Shown: positions 24,838 to 38,677, numbered from the stretch's first letter. The stretch is DNA of 64,000 nt from Owenia fusiformis (GCA_903813345.2 CAIIXF020000008.1:37698867-37762866), one strand, 5' to 3'. Numbers and translations: made by a program. Notes: generated by a model from the letters alone, not told the origin.

Positions 24838-27492
24838 ATGATCTCAGGAATCCGAATCTGCAAACCAAAATTAGATCAGACATCCGGTTCGGAAGTTATG
24901 GCGTTTTGAAAGCCCAAAAATCGCTAAATTTGGTGCCTATGTTAAGTCAACGGGAAAAAAGACTTTTTCGAAGTGTAAAATACAAGATATAGACTGAGTA
25001 CAGCTTGACATAATGAATGCTTATAAAAGAAGGGGACCTCAAAAGCTACATAGCTTCAAAATTTGGACACCAAAATGCCTAGGTCAAAATCTAGGTCAAA
25101 TTCATAGTTTTTCCTTATTTTTACGATTCTGACACTACACTTTAATCATTTACTTCAAAATTTTGTATACAGGTAGCAAAGAGTGTGCTAATAGTGTTAA
25201 CTTTTTGCCGTCAGAAAGTATTTTGACCCACTTTTGATATGGTGTCCGAAAAGTAGGTCAAAATAAAAAGTTTCCAAATTTAACATATGAGCTATGAATT
25301 AAGGGTAGAATTTTTCCAGAAATCCGAATCTGCAAATTTAATTTCAATCCGACTTTCGGTTCGGAAGTTATGGCGTTTTGAAAGCTCAAAAATCGCTAAA
25401 TTTGGTCCCCCATCTTATGTCAATGAGAAAAAAGATTTTTTTGAAGTGTAAAATACCAGATATAAACTGAGTACAGCTTAACATTCTGAAAGCCTATAAA
25501 AGAAGGGGACCTCGAAGGCTATCTAGCTTTGAAATTTGGACACCAAAATGCCTAGGTCAAGATCTAGGTCAAATTAATAGTTTTTCCTTATTTTTGCGAT
25601 TCTGACATTACACTTTAATGATTTGCTTTGAAATTTTGTATACAGGTAGCGGAGAGTGTGCTAATAGTGTCAGCCTTTTGCCGTCAGAGAGTATTTTGAC
25701 CAACTTTTGAGATATGGTGTCCGAAATGTAGGTCAAAATAAAAAATTCCCCAAATTTAACGTATGAGTTAAGAATTAAGGTTAGACTTTTCTCAGGAATC
25801 CAAATCTTTAAACCAAATTTCAATCCAACTTCTGGTTAGATAGTTATAGCGGTTTGAAGTCTCGAAAAGTCGATATGATGATATCTCCATGTTAAGCCAA
25901 TGGAGTCGAAGATAACATTCTTAAGAGTCGTCTAAATGTCTATATTCTAGCTGACTCAGCTTATTCTGGATGACTCACCTTGCAAGTATTCTGGACATCT
26001 TACTTAATCCACCTACATGGTTGACTAGGGAATGTATCTGGCTTTCTGGGAAATTAGGTCAAATTTTTATCTAGGTCATAGGTCAAGAACTAGGTCAAAT
26101 CTTGGATTTTCACTAATTCACCACTTTTCTCAGTCATCTTTCAATATTTTCGCTCCGGTTTTTTTCATCATGTTCCTTGGAAAAAACGCTAATTCCGTAA
26201 GGCAAATCGTTTTTTGATTACTCTTACCGATTTTGAGATATTGCGTCCGAAAAGTAGGTCAGAACAAAAAACTCTCCAAATTCAATATGTGAGTTATGAA
26301 ATAAGTGTAGAATGATCTCAGGAATCCGAATCTGCAAACCAAATTTGGATCGGACTTTCGGTTCGGAAGTTATGGCATTTTGAAAGCTCAAAAATCGCTA
26401 AAGTTGGTGCCTATGTTAAGTCAATGGGAAAAAAAACTTTTTCGAAGTGTAAAATACAAGATATAGACTGAGTACAGCTTAACATATAAGTCATACAGCT
26501 TGACATAATGAATGCTTATAAAAGAAGGGGACCTCAAAAGCTACATAGCTTCAAAATTTGGACACCAAAATGCCTAGGTCAGAATCTAGGTCAAATTCAT
26601 AGTTTTTCCTTATTTTTACGATTCTGACACTACACTTTAATAATTTACTTCAAAATTTTGTATACAGGTAGCAAAGAGTGTGCTAATAGTCTTAGCCTTT
26701 TGCCGTCAGAAAATATTATGACCCACTTTTGAGATCAAAATTTAACATATGAGCTATGAATTAAGGGTAGAATTTTCCCAAAAATCCGAATCTGCAAACT
26801 AAATTTCAATCCGACTTTCGGTTCGGAAGTTATTGCATTTTGAAAGCTCAAAAATCGCTAAATTTGGTGCCCCATGTTATGTCAATGAGAAAAAAGATTT
26901 TTTGAAGTGTAAATTACCAGATATAAACTGAGTACAGCTCAACATTCTGAAAGCCTATAAAAGAAGGGGACCTCGAAGGCTATCTAGCTTTAAAATTTGG
27001 ACACCAAAATGCCTAGGTCAAAATCTAGGTCAAATTCATAGTTTTTCCTTATTTTTGCAATTCTGACATTACACTTTAATGATTTGCTTCGAAATTTTAT
27101 ATACAGGTAGCAAAGAGTGTGCTTATAGTGTTAGCCTTCTGCCGTCAGAAAGTATTTTGACCCACTTTTGAGATATGGTGTCTGAAAAGAGTTCTCAAAA
27201 TTTAACGTATGAGTTATGAATTAAGGGTAGAATTTTCTCAGGAATCAGAATCTTTAAACCAAATTTCGATCCAACTTCTGATTAGATAGTTATAGCGGTT
27301 TGAAGTCTCGAAAAGTCGACATGATGATATCCCCATGTTAAGCTAACATTCTTAAGAGTTGTCTAAATGTCTATATTCTAGCTGACTCGGCTTATTCTGA
27401 ATGACTCAGCTTACAAGTATTTGGATGACTCAGCTTAAAAAAAGTCTGAAATCTGGAGTCTTAAATTGAACTTGTTCAATTTACATGTCTAG
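24838..27492 (+). mobile_element. Helentron/HINE-like unit 2, right part
   Basis: Continues unit 2 after the insertion, with repeated internal subunits (for example around 24840, 25320, 26310 and 26780). It ends ATCTGGAGTCT, the AAATTGAAC/GTTCAATTT hairpin at 27463-27482 and CTAG at 27489-27492. GCCTAGGTCAAAATCTAGGT recurs in each subunit. Confidence 0.6.
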
Positions 27493-29094
27493 TTATTCTT
27501 TTTTCTTCCTCCTCACCAAATTTCTCGTCAACTATAACAGCTTACTTCATCCAACTTACATGGTTAACTAAAGACTGTATCCGGCTTTCTGGGAAATTAG
27601 GTCAAATTTCTATCTAGGTCAAAGGTCAAGAACTAGGTCAAATCTTACATTTTCAACATTCTTCGGTGTATCTTCTTTATTATTCAACATATCTCCTTCA
27701 TCTTTTTTTCATCTTGTAGCTTAGAAACAGCCCTTTCATAAATTTGCCATCAGATTTTTGATTACTCTTACCAATTTTGAGATATGGTGTCCGGAATGTA
27801 GGTCAGAACAAGAAGTTCTCCAAATTCAACATGTGCGTTATGAAATAAGTGTAGAATGATCTCAGGAATCCGGATCTGCAAACCAAAATTGGATCAGACT
27901 TCCCGTTTGGAAGTTATGGCGTTTTGAAAGCTCAAAAATCGCTAAATTTGGTGCCTATGTTAAGTCAATGGGAAATAAGACTTTTCGAAGTGTAAAATAC
28001 AAGATATAGACTGAGTACAGCTTAACATAATGAATGCTTATTAAAGAAGGGGACCTCAAAAGCTACATAGCTTCAAAATTTGGACACCAAAATGCCTAGG
28101 TCAAAATCTAGGTCAAATTCATAGTTTTCCTTATTTTTACGATTCTGACTCCACACTTTAATAATTTACTACAAAATTTTGTATACATGTAGAAAATAGT
28201 ATGCTAATAGTGTTAGCTTTTTGCCGTCAGAAAGTATTTTGACCCACTTTTGAGATATGGTGTCTGAAAAGTAGGTCAAAATAAAAAGTTCTCCAAATTT
28301 AACATATGAGCTATGATTTAAGGGTAGAATTTTCCCAGGAATCCGAATCTGCAAACCAAATTTCAATCCGACTTTCAATTCGGAAGTTATGGCGTTTTAT
28401 AAGCTCAAAAATCGCTAAATTTGGTGCCCCATGTTATGTCAATGAGAAAAAAGATTTTTTGAAGTGTAAAATACCAGACATAGACTGAGTACAGCTTAAC
28501 ATTCTAAAAGCCTATAAAAGAAGGGGACCTCGAAGGCTATCTAGCTTTAAAATTTGAACACCAAAATGCCTAGGTCAAAATCTAGGTCAAATTCATAGTT
28601 TTTCCTTATTTTTGCGATTCTGACATTACACATAAATGACTAGCTTCGAAATTATGTATACAGGTAGCGAAGAGTGTGCTTATAGTGCTAGCTCTTTGCC
28701 GTCAAAAAGTATTTTGACCCACTTTTGAGATACAGTGTCCGAAATGTAGGTCAAAATAAAAAGTTCTCCTTTAACGTTTGGGTTATGAATTAAAAGTAGA
28801 ATTTTCTCAGGAATCTGAATCTTTAAACCAAATTTCAATCGGACTTCTGGTTAGATAGTTATAGCGGTTTGAGGTCTCGAAAAGTCGATATGATGATATC
28901 CCCATGTTAAGCCAATGGAGTCGAAGATAACATTCTTAAGAGTTGTCTAAATGTCTATATTCTAGCTGACTCAGCTTATTCTGGATGACTCAGCTTATTC
29001 TGGATGACTCAGCTTACAAGTTCTGGATGACTCAGCTTAAAAAAAGTTTGAAATCTGGAGTCTTAAATTGAACTTGTTCAATTTACATGTCTAG
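27493..29094 (+). mobile_element. Helentron/HINE-like unit 3
   Basis: Starts TTATTCTTTTTTCTTCC after the previous CTAG and ends with the same hairpin (29065-29084) and CTAG (29091-29094). It is about 1.6 kb with two main internal subunits. No coding sequence is seen. Confidence 0.6.
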
Positions 29095-32000
29095 TTATTC
29101 TTTTTTCTTCCTCCTCACCAAATTTCTCGTCAACTATAACAGCTTACTTAATCCAACTTACATGGTTAACTTAAGACTGTATCCGGCTTTCTGGGAAATT
29201 AGGTCAACTTTTTATCTAGGTCAAAGGTCAAGAACTAGGTCAAATCCAGTACTTTGTCACTTTTTCCCATTATCTCGGTCGTCCTTCAATATTTTTCATC
29301 CTGTTTTTTTTCATTGTGTTCCTCATAAAAAAGTAGAAAACCTAGAGTCGATTAAGTTTTTTGGTATCTCAAACCGATTTCGAGATATCAGTGTCCGAAA
29401 ACGAGGTCCAAAAAAATTTCTCCGAATCCAATGTCCAGGATATCAGACTTATAGGAAATTTTCACAGGATTCCGAATCTGAAAACCAAATTTCGATTTGA
29501 TTTCCGGTTCAGAAGTTATGGCGTTTTGAAAATTCAAAAATCGCTAAATTTGGTCCCCCATGTTAATTCAATGGGAAAAAATATTTTTTTGAAGTGTAAA
29601 ATACGAGATATAGACTAAGCACAGCTAAACATTATGGAAGCCCATAAAAGAAAGGGACCACAAGACCCTCTTTTCATAAAATTTGGACACCAAAATGCCT
29701 AGGTCAAAATCTAGGTCAAATTCAAAGTTTTTCCTTATTTTTGCGATTCTGACACTACAGATTAATTATATTCTTCAAAATTTTGTATACATGTAGCCAA
29801 GAGTGTGCTAATAATGTTAGCCTTTTGCCGTCAGAAAGTATTTCGACCCACTTTTGAGATATGGTGTCCGAAAAGTAGGTCAAACTAAAAAGTTCTCCAA
29901 ATTTAACGTATGAGTTAAGTTATGAATTAAGTGTAGAATTTTCTCAGGAATCCAAATCTGCAAACTAAATTTCAATCCGACTTTTGGTTTGGAAGTTATG
30001 TCGTTTTGAAAGCTCAAAAATCACTAAATTTGGTGCCGCATGTTATGGCAATGGGAAAAAAGATTTTTTTGAAGTGTAAAATACGAGATAAAGACTGAGT
30101 ACAGCTTTACATAATGAAAGCCTATAAAAGAAAGGGACCTCAAAAGCTAGCTAGCTTCACAATTTGGTCACAAAAATGCCTAGGTCAAAATCTAGGTCAA
30201 ATTTATAGTTTTAACTTATTTTGGGGATTCTGACACTACACTTTAATTATTTGCTTCAAAATTTTGTATACAGGTAGCAAAGAGTGTGCTAATAGTGTTA
30301 GTCTTTTGCCGTCAGAAAGTATTTTGACCCACTTTTGAGATATAGTGTCCGAAAAGTAGGTCAACATGAACGTTTCTCCAAATTTAACGTATGAGTTATG
30401 AATTAAGGGTAGAATTTTCTCAGGAATCCGAATCTGCAAATCAAATTTCAATCCGACACCCGGTTTGGAAGAAATGGCGTTTTGAAAAATTAAAAAATTG
30501 GTATTTTGATATCCCATGTTATGTCAATTATCTTTGTCACTATTCGTCGTTATTTCTTTATCTTTTTTTCATCATGTAGCTTAAAGACAGTCCTTTCATT
30601 ATTGTAACTGTCTTTTTTGATTACTCTTACCGATTTTGAGGAATGGCGTCCGGAAAGTAGGTCAACACAAAAAGTTCTCAAAATTTAATGTATGAGTTAT
30701 GACACAAACGTAGAATTTTCTCAGAAATTCAAATCTGCAAACCAAATTTCGACCCAAATTCTGGTTAGATAGTTATAGCTGTTTGAAGTCTCGAAAAGTT
30801 GATGTTATGATGTCCCCATGTTAAGCCAATGGAGACGAAGATAACCTTCTTAAGAGTTGTCTAAATGTCTGTATTCTAGATGACTCAGCTTATTCTGAAT
30901 GGCTCAGCTTACAGTATTTTTTGATGACTCAGCTTAAAAAAAAGTTTTAAATCTGCTAAATTTGGTGCCCATGTTAAGTCAATGGGAAAAAACATTTTTT
31001 TGAAGTGAAAAATACGAAATATAGACTGAGTTCAGCTAAATATAATGAAAGCTTTTAAAAGAAGGGGACCTCATAAGCCATCTAGCTTCAAAATTTGGAC
31101 ACCAAAATGCCTAGGTCAAAATCTAGGTCAAATTCAAAGTTTTTCCTTATTTTTGCGATTCTGACACAACAGATTAATTATATTCTTCGAAATTTTGTAT
31201 ACATGTAGCTAAGAGTCTGCTAATAGTGTTAGCCTTTTGCCGTCAGAAAGTATTTTGCCCCATATTTGAGATATGGTGTCCGAAAAGTAGGTCAAAATAA
31301 AAAATTCTCAAAATTTGACGTTTGAGTTATGAATTAAGTATAGAATTTTCTCAGGAATCCGAATCTGCAAACCAAATTTCGATCCGACTTCTTGTTTGGA
31401 AGTTATGGCGTGTCCAAAAAGTAGGTCAAAATAAAAAGTTTCCAAATTTCACGCATGGGCTATGAATTAAATGTAGAATTTTCTCTGGAATCCAAATCTG
31501 CAAACCAAATTTCGATCCGACTTCCGGTTCGGAAGTTATGGCGTTTTGAAAGCTCAAAAATCGCTAAATTTGGTGCCCCATGTTATGTCAATGGGAAAAA
31601 ATATTTTTTTGAAGTGTAAAATACGAGATATAGACTAAGTACAGCTAAACATAATGGAAGCCCATAAAAGAATGGGACCTCAAAACCTTCTAATTTTGAA
31701 AATTTGGACAACAAAATGCCTAGGTCAAAATCTAGGTCAAATTCAAAGCTTTTCCTTATTTTTGCGATTCTGACACTACACTTTAATTATATTCTTCGAA
31801 ATTGTGTATACATGTAGCCAAGAGTGAGCTAATAGTGTGAGCCTTTTGCCGTCAAAAAGTATTTTGACCCACTTTTGAGATATGGTGTCCCAAAAGTAGG
31901 TCAAAATAAAAAAATCTTCAAATGTAACGTATGAGTTATGAATAAGGGGTGGAATTTTATCAGGAATCCGAATCTGCAAATCAAATTTTGATTCGACCTC

Positions 32001-32990
32001 CTGTTCGGAAGTTATGGTGTTTTGAAAGCTCAAAAATCGCTAAATTTGCTGCCCCATGTTATGTCAATGGGAAAAAAGATTTTTTTGAAGTGTAAAATAC
32101 GAGATATAGACTGAGTACAGCTTAATATAATGAAAGCCTATTAAAGAAGGGGACCTCGAAGGCTACTTAGCTCCAAAATTTGGACACCAAAATGCCTAGG
32201 TCAAAATCTAGGTCAAATTTATAGTTTTCCCTTATTTTTGCGATTCTGGCACTATATTTAAATGATTTGCTTTAAAATTTTGTATACAGGTAGCAAAGAG
32301 TATGCTAATAGTGTAAGCGTTTTGCCGTCAGAAAGTATTTTGACCCACTTTTGAGATATGGTGTCCGAAAAGTAGGCCAAAGTTAAAAGTTTTCCTAATT
32401 TAACGTATGAGTTATGAATTAAGGGTAGAATTTTCTCAGAAATCTAGATCAGCTAACCAATTTTCGATCCGACTACTTGTTCTGAAGTTATGGCGTTTTG
32501 AAATCTCAAAAATCGCTTAATTTGGTGCCCCATGTTAAATCAATGGGACCGAATAATTTTTTGAAGTATAAAAATACGAGATATAGAATGAGTACAGCTA
32601 AACATAATGAAAGCCCATAGAAGAAGGGGACCTCAAAAGCTACTTTCCTTCAAAGTTTGGACACCAAAATACCTGTTTCAAAATCTAGGTCAAATTCATA
32701 GTTTTTTTTATTTTGCGATTCTGACACTACACTTCAATGATATTCTACGAAATTTTGTAAACTTGTAGCAACGAGTGTGCTAATAATGTTAACATTTTGC
32801 CGTCAATAAGTTTTTTGACCCACTTTTGAGATATGGTGTCCGAAATGTAGGTCAAAATAAAAAGTTCTCCAATTTTAAAGTATGAGTTATGAATTAGGGG
32901 TAGAATTTCCTCAGGAATCTGGATCTGAAATTAAAATTGCAATCCGACCCCCGGTTTAGATTCTACGCCATTTTGAAGTTTGAAATTCGC
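29095..32990 (+). mobile_element. Helentron/HINE-like unit 4 with extra internal subunits, no 3' end
   Basis: Begins like units 2 and 3 and then runs through about six or seven diverged internal subunits. It fades out near 32990 without the terminal hairpin and CTAG, so it is truncated or was amplified internally. Confidence 0.55.
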
Positions 32991-33049
32991 ACTTGCCAGT
33001 ATTCACGATGCAGATTGATCAAATATACTTTCAGAAATTCCTGCATACC

Positions 33050-33188
33050 CTACTTTACCTCTCTACCTACTCAGCTACTTATTTGACTACTTACTCAATT
33101 ACTTAATTAGTTATTACTTCCTTAGCAACTTACTCAGCTACTACCTCAGGTACTTACTCAGCTACTTACTCAGCTACCTACTCAGCTT
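33050..33188 (+). repeat. CTCAGCTACTTA-type simple repeat
   Basis: Imperfect repeats of ACTTACTCAGCTACTTA and shorter variants at the right edge of the array. Confidence 0.75.
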
Positions 33189-33189
33189 T

Positions 33190-33740
33190 TTTTGCTTGGA
33201 TCTCTTAGGCTTATACTGTAGTGTACATATTTACATATACATGTACTGTGATCTCTTAAGTCACTTAATACGGTGGTGTTAATATCAGATTTTAAAGTCA
33301 CAATATTACATTTAATATTGGAAGACATTTACATCTTAAAGGGTTTATCATTCGGGAAATATGTGTACATCACAAAGTCCCTGATGCCCTGGGGAGATGC
33401 ACATATTTCCCTTGGTATAAACCATGTATCCAAAATCTCCCTGTATATAACCTTTTACTTTATGTGTATTTTCACATATTTTGTAATATGCCAATCTGGA
33501 ATCTCTTAGGCCTGGTCATGAAATTTAAAGTGGCATTATTTATCTGTATTATATTTTATATGGTGGAATCTCTTACTAGTCATACAATTTTAAATGGGAT
33601 TGTATTTGCAATCAAGTTGTGAAAACTCTGTCAAGAAATATGTATTTTAAAGAGGCAATACTGCACTTTTTATCTCTATTATATTTTGCTTATGATGGAA
33701 TCTTAGTCATAGAATTCAAAATTGCTTCCAATTCTGCAGT
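33190..33740 (+). repeat. Diverged ~190-bp repeats, right side of the array
   Basis: Same family as 10070-10843: GGATCTCTTAGGCTTATACT, ATTTAAAGTGGCA-like and GCAATCAAG blocks. Confidence 0.55.
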
Positions 33741-33838
33741 ATACAATAAGGTAAAGGAATATGGCCAATGTTAAGCTTTTTGAAACACATTCCATAAAAG
33801 TTCAAAAATCTACATCGTGAAAAAAACAATATTATAAG

Positions 33839-34058
33839 TTATTGAATGATTTGAAGTGCAATACGGGATATATTCTGCTCGAGAATTCCGTATTGGAACT
33901 AGACGAAGTCGAGTGCCAATACAGAATATCGAGACATCATTCAATAACGTTTTTATCGTGTGATCCTCTGTATTGCTACTGAGATTGTCCCTTCCGTGCC
34001 AATATTTTCTGTATTGCGACGGAGATGATCAACGGGGACAATCTCAGTAGCAATTCAG
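33839..34058. mobile_element. Foldback element with two hairpins
   Basis: One hairpin runs 33839-33948 (TTATTGAATGAT ... ATCATTCAATAA). A second runs 33968-34058 (TTGCTACTGAGATTGTCCC and its inverse). The pair is flanked by a diverged direct repeat, GGAATATGGCCAATGTTAAG near 33756 and a similar block near 34122. A short non-autonomous element is likely. Confidence 0.55.
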
Positions 34059-34139
34059 GTTGGTACAGCACGAGAACTGACCAATCAGAGGGCTTCATTT
34101 TACAGATCATACGATATAAGGGAATATGGCCAATTTAAA

Positions 34140-35611
34140 GCTTTTTGAATCGTAAAATATGCTAAGTCCAACAATGCAAAGGAAATTGAACAAAGTAAAG
34201 CTTTTTAAAAATGCCTGTATTAGAAGTGAGGGAAACGGCAATTAAAGTGAGGCGTTCAAATATGCCCATCCTAGAAATTCTAACTACATCGATCATAAAA
34301 TTAAAAACTTTACTTTAAGATGCCATAATTTTTTGTCCCTTACACCATGACATATATAATACAAACTATCTATATATCCGTTTTAAGGCGAGGGCAAACA
34401 TTGATATGCTTAAAACTATTTAGTGAATTAATTCTTATATAATAATCTTTCAGCGCCTCCCTAAGAAAAATTGAGTGTAGTGAGTACTCAATAATGCGTC
34501 ATAAATATAAATTGTTTGATCCATAAAGTTTGTAGATATTGGAAGATTTTGGTTTAAAACTCTCAATATATATATACCATCTCAATATCTGAATATTTCA
34601 GGTTGCGGTGTAATTAACGCTACTTTATGTTTAAATTGAAATGATCTATATCTTAGTAATTAATACCTATCACTCATCATAGATATAAACATACGTTTTT
34701 TCTGTTATTCTTTTATTTGTAAGCGTATTTACAGTGTGCTTCGTGTGAAATGTTCATAAAAATTAGATATTCAAGATTCGAATGTGTATTACTCTCACCT
34801 TTGCCTACTTATTCCAAAGTATTATCTTCTCCTTTGTAAGTTGGTGTATATGTATCGATGCCGTTTGTCAGACTGATCATTTATGAAAGCCAAATTGTTG
34901 AAAGTTAAGACTCGAATTGCATTTTTATGTCGGAGCAAAACCGCTTCACTCAGCAAGCTGACGATAGCGTAGTAATACCAGATTATGTAAAAGGAGTTCC
35001 AGAAAAAATCTTGTAAAATGTCATAGAAAGCAATGGCAAATGCAACTTCAGTGACATACCATATGAGTATTAATTACGTTTATTATATATTTGATATATT
35101 TTATTTTGTGTTAATCTATTTTAATCAATAAGATGACCTCTCCAGACTCCCGGGTCCAGACTGTAGTCGTCTTAAAAGGTAAACCGCCTTTATTTGTTAG
35201 ACAGGACTTGGGTGGACGTTACATAATGGTTATGTAATCTATTGTGTAAGATTATGTATCCTCCATCCTCCTCTACCCACACTATAAAAATGACGTTTTT
35301 ACGCCAGAGATTTTTCTCCAGAAAATACAATACAATACATTTTTATTGGAAAATAATACATTATTGTAAAAAAATTTAGTTTTCCTAAAATTAAGTGTAC
35401 ACTTTGGGGATTTTTAGAAATTAGACATGAAAAAGGAGTGACAATTATAAGCCAGAAATATTCTAAAATTGAAACAATTTTTTGATAGGCTGCTCGCTAG
35501 ATCTGATTCTTTAAGTAATGATGTTAATTGTTGAGCAAGTGTAATTTCATTTGAAGGTGAAAAGAGTATTAGAATGAGTAATTTTGTTAGGTAAAGTGTT
35601 CAACAGGTCTA
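34140..35611. other. Non-coding, no gene seen
   Basis: AT-rich sequence with short frames only. An AATAC run lies near 35325. Confidence 0.4.
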
Positions 35612-35883
35612 TGTAAATTAAAATATGTCCAGTAAAAGAAAATTTTATATGGCCAATACAAGAAAAGATATTTCACTCTGTGATTTTGTAACATGGGGTC
35701 TTTGGGGAATCAACCCGAACTGGAAGTCACATTTTCAAAAAAATGAAATTTTCAAAGTTGATAAACAATTTTCGAAACCATATTCTAGATGTACTTTTTA
35801 CATGTAGATTTCAAACATGACATCACTGACTGAATTTTGAATATCTAATGACGTAAATCAAGATTATTTCTACTCGCATCTAG
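35612..35883. mobile_element. CAGATGCGAGTAG MITE, copy 2 (right part only)
   Basis: Matches the right two-thirds of the 7482-7907 element from AAATTAAAATATGTCCAG to the terminal CTACTCGCATCTAG. The left end is missing. Confidence 0.7.
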
Positions 35884-35957
35884 TCTATTCTTTTAGTGAT
35901 TCTCAGGACATATAATAAGGTTTTGTCTATTGGAGCTGATGATTACATCATAATAAA

Positions 35958-38677
35958 CTAGAGATCGAACGATCTAAGATTGCAAGCAATCTTACGGAGG
36001 CCCTATATTCGTTTCTGAACATTCAAAGGCCAGCCAAAGGTCAAATCTCTAATACAAGGTCATATATGAACTCCAGACAACTTGTAGATGATTTTTAAAA
36101 AAGGTTTGGTCGAATTAATGCAAGTTGAAATTTGACCTTGAAAAATTCCGAAATTTGACCTTTTTTCAGTTTTTGAGCTATAATATCTCAAAACTGGAGC
36201 CAAGTTTTAATAAATAATCAATTGCTAATATGTGTAGAACCTTTAGTAGAGGAATATATATTCGACTTTCATTTCAAAATATTGATTTGTAGTCTCCAAT
36301 TTTGAGAAACTTAGAAAACACAGTTTGTGATTTCGTTTGATGACCTTGACCTTTGACCTTGCAAATTTTACTTTTTTAGACCTCAAAAGGTCTTTTGTGA
36401 ACAAATATGCCTAAATTTGAATCCAGAAAATCGATTTGAAAAATCAACTTTTTTGACCTTTCGGAGGTCACTGAAGGTCAACCAAAGGTCAAAGGTCAAA
36501 AGTAAGGTTAGATTTGGAATCCTGAGAACTTGTAAATGAGTTTAAAAAAAAATTGGTCAATTTGAAGCAAGTTGAAATTTAGTCTTGAAAAGTTTCGAAA
36601 TTTGACCTTTTTTCAGTTTTTGAATTCCAATATCTCAAAACTGGTACACAATTTTAATAAATATTCAATTGCTAATATGTGTAGAACCTATAGAGGAATA
36701 TATATCCTGACTTTCATGAAAAAATATTGATTTGTAGTCTCCAATTTTGAGAAACTTAGAAAACACAGTTTGTGATTTAGTTTGATGACCTTGACCTTTG
36801 ACCTTGCAAATTTTACTTTTTTGGTTCTCTTTTGTGATTAAATACACCTGAATTTGAATCCAGAAAATCGATTTAAAAAATCAACTTTTTGACCTTTCGG
36901 AGGTCACTAAAGGTCAACTAAAGGTCAACAAAAGGTCAAAAGTAAGGTAAGATTTGGAATCCTAAGAACTTGTAGATGAGTTTTAAAAAAAGTTTGGTCA
37001 ATTTAGATCGAGTTAAAATCTGACCTTGAACATTTTCGAAATTTTGACCTTTTTCAGTTTTTGAGCTCTTATATCTCAAAACTGGTGCAAAAATTTAATA
37101 GATAATCAAATGCTAATATGTGGAGAAAAAGTGGAGGAATATATATTTAGACTTTCATTAAACCTTATTGATTTGTAGTAACCAATTTTGAGAAACTTGG
37201 AAAACACAGTTTGTGATTTAATTCAATGACCTTGACCCTTGACCTTGCGAAATTTACTTTTTTGGACCTCTTCGGGTCTTTTATGATTAAATGCACTTAA
37301 ATTTGAATACAGAAAATCGATTTGAAAAATCAACTTTTATGACCTTTCGGAGGTCACTGAAGGTCAACAAAAGGTCAAAGGTCAAAAGTAAGGTAAGATT
37401 TGGAATCCAGAGAACTTGTAGATGAGTTTTAAAAAAAAGTTTGGTCAATTTAGATCAAGTTGAAATTTGACCTTGAAAATTTTCGAAATTTGACCTTTTT
37501 CAGTTTTTGAGCTCTTATATCTTAAAACTGGTGCAAAATCTTAAAAGATAATCAATTGCTAATATGTGTAGAACCTTTAGAGAAATATATATTCAGACTT
37601 TCATCAAAAAATATTGATTTGTAGTCACCAATTTTGAGAAACTTGGAAAACACAGTTTGTGATTTAATTCAATGACCTTGCAAATTTTACTTTTTTGGAT
37701 CTCTTGGGGTCTTTTGTGATTAAATGCACCTAAATTTGAATCCAGAAAATCAATTTGAAAAATCAACTTTTTTGACCTTTCGAAGGTCACTGAAGGTCAA
37801 CTAAAGGTCATAGGTCAAAACTAAGGTCAGATTTGAGTTCTTTAGATCTTGTAGATGCTTTTTAAAAGAAAGTTTGGTCAATTAAGAGCAAGTTGAAATT
37901 TGACCTTGAAAAATTTCGAAATTTGACCTTTTTTCAGTTTTTGAGTTCTAATATCTCAAAACTGGAGCAAAATTTTAATAAATAGTCAATTGCTAATATG
38001 TGAAGAACCTTTAGAGGAATATATATTCTGACTTTCAGTAAAAAAAATTGATTTGTAGTCTCAAATTTTGAGAAACTTAAAAAACACAGTTTGTGATTTC
38101 GTTTGATGACCTTGACCTTTGACCTTGCAAATTTTACTTTTTTGGATCTCTTGGGGTCTTTTGTGATTAAATGCACCTATATTTGAATCCAGAAAATTGA
38201 TTTTAAAAATCAATTTTTTTGACCTTTCGGAGGTCACTGAAGGTCAACAAAAGGTCAAAGGTCAAAAGTAAGGTCAGATGTGGAATCCTGAGAACTTGTA
38301 GATGAGTTTTTTTAAAAAATGGTCAATTTGAAGCAAGTTGAAAAAAGACCTTTTTTGACCTTTTTTTGACCTTCAATATCTCAAAATCTAGGCAAAATTT
38401 CCCTAGACGGCAAAAGGCTTAGACTAATAAAATACTAATATCTATCTGTATGCAAAAATTCAGCCAAAAATATTGAAGTGTAGTGTCAGGATTTGAGAAA
38501 CTTGAAAAAACTTAGATTTGACCTAGATTTTGACCTTTGACCTTGACCTAGATATGAACTAATTTCCCGACAAGTCCAGCCCAGGTCCCTAATAGGACTA
38601 TATATGAGATAAGTCAAAGCTAGCTGGAAGTTGGAGAAAAAATGCTAAAAAGAATAATAAATAAAGAAGGGCCTCCT
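35958..38677 (-). mobile_element. Helentron/HINE-like element with ~445-bp AGGTCA-rich repeats
   Basis: Read on the minus strand, the 5' end is AGGAGGCCC (38677). The 3' end has the inverse GGGCCTCC (36003-35996), a hairpin AAGATTGC/GCAATCTT, a second small palindrome GATCGTTCGATC, then CTAG (35961-35958) followed by T. This repeats the layout of the array at 10.8-29 kb with unrelated end sequences. The interior holds about five tandem ~440-450-bp units (the CAGTTTTTGAG block at about 36166, 36613, 37052, 37500 and 37936). Each has many TGACCT/AGGTCA hexamers. No coding sequence is seen. Confidence 0.55.
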
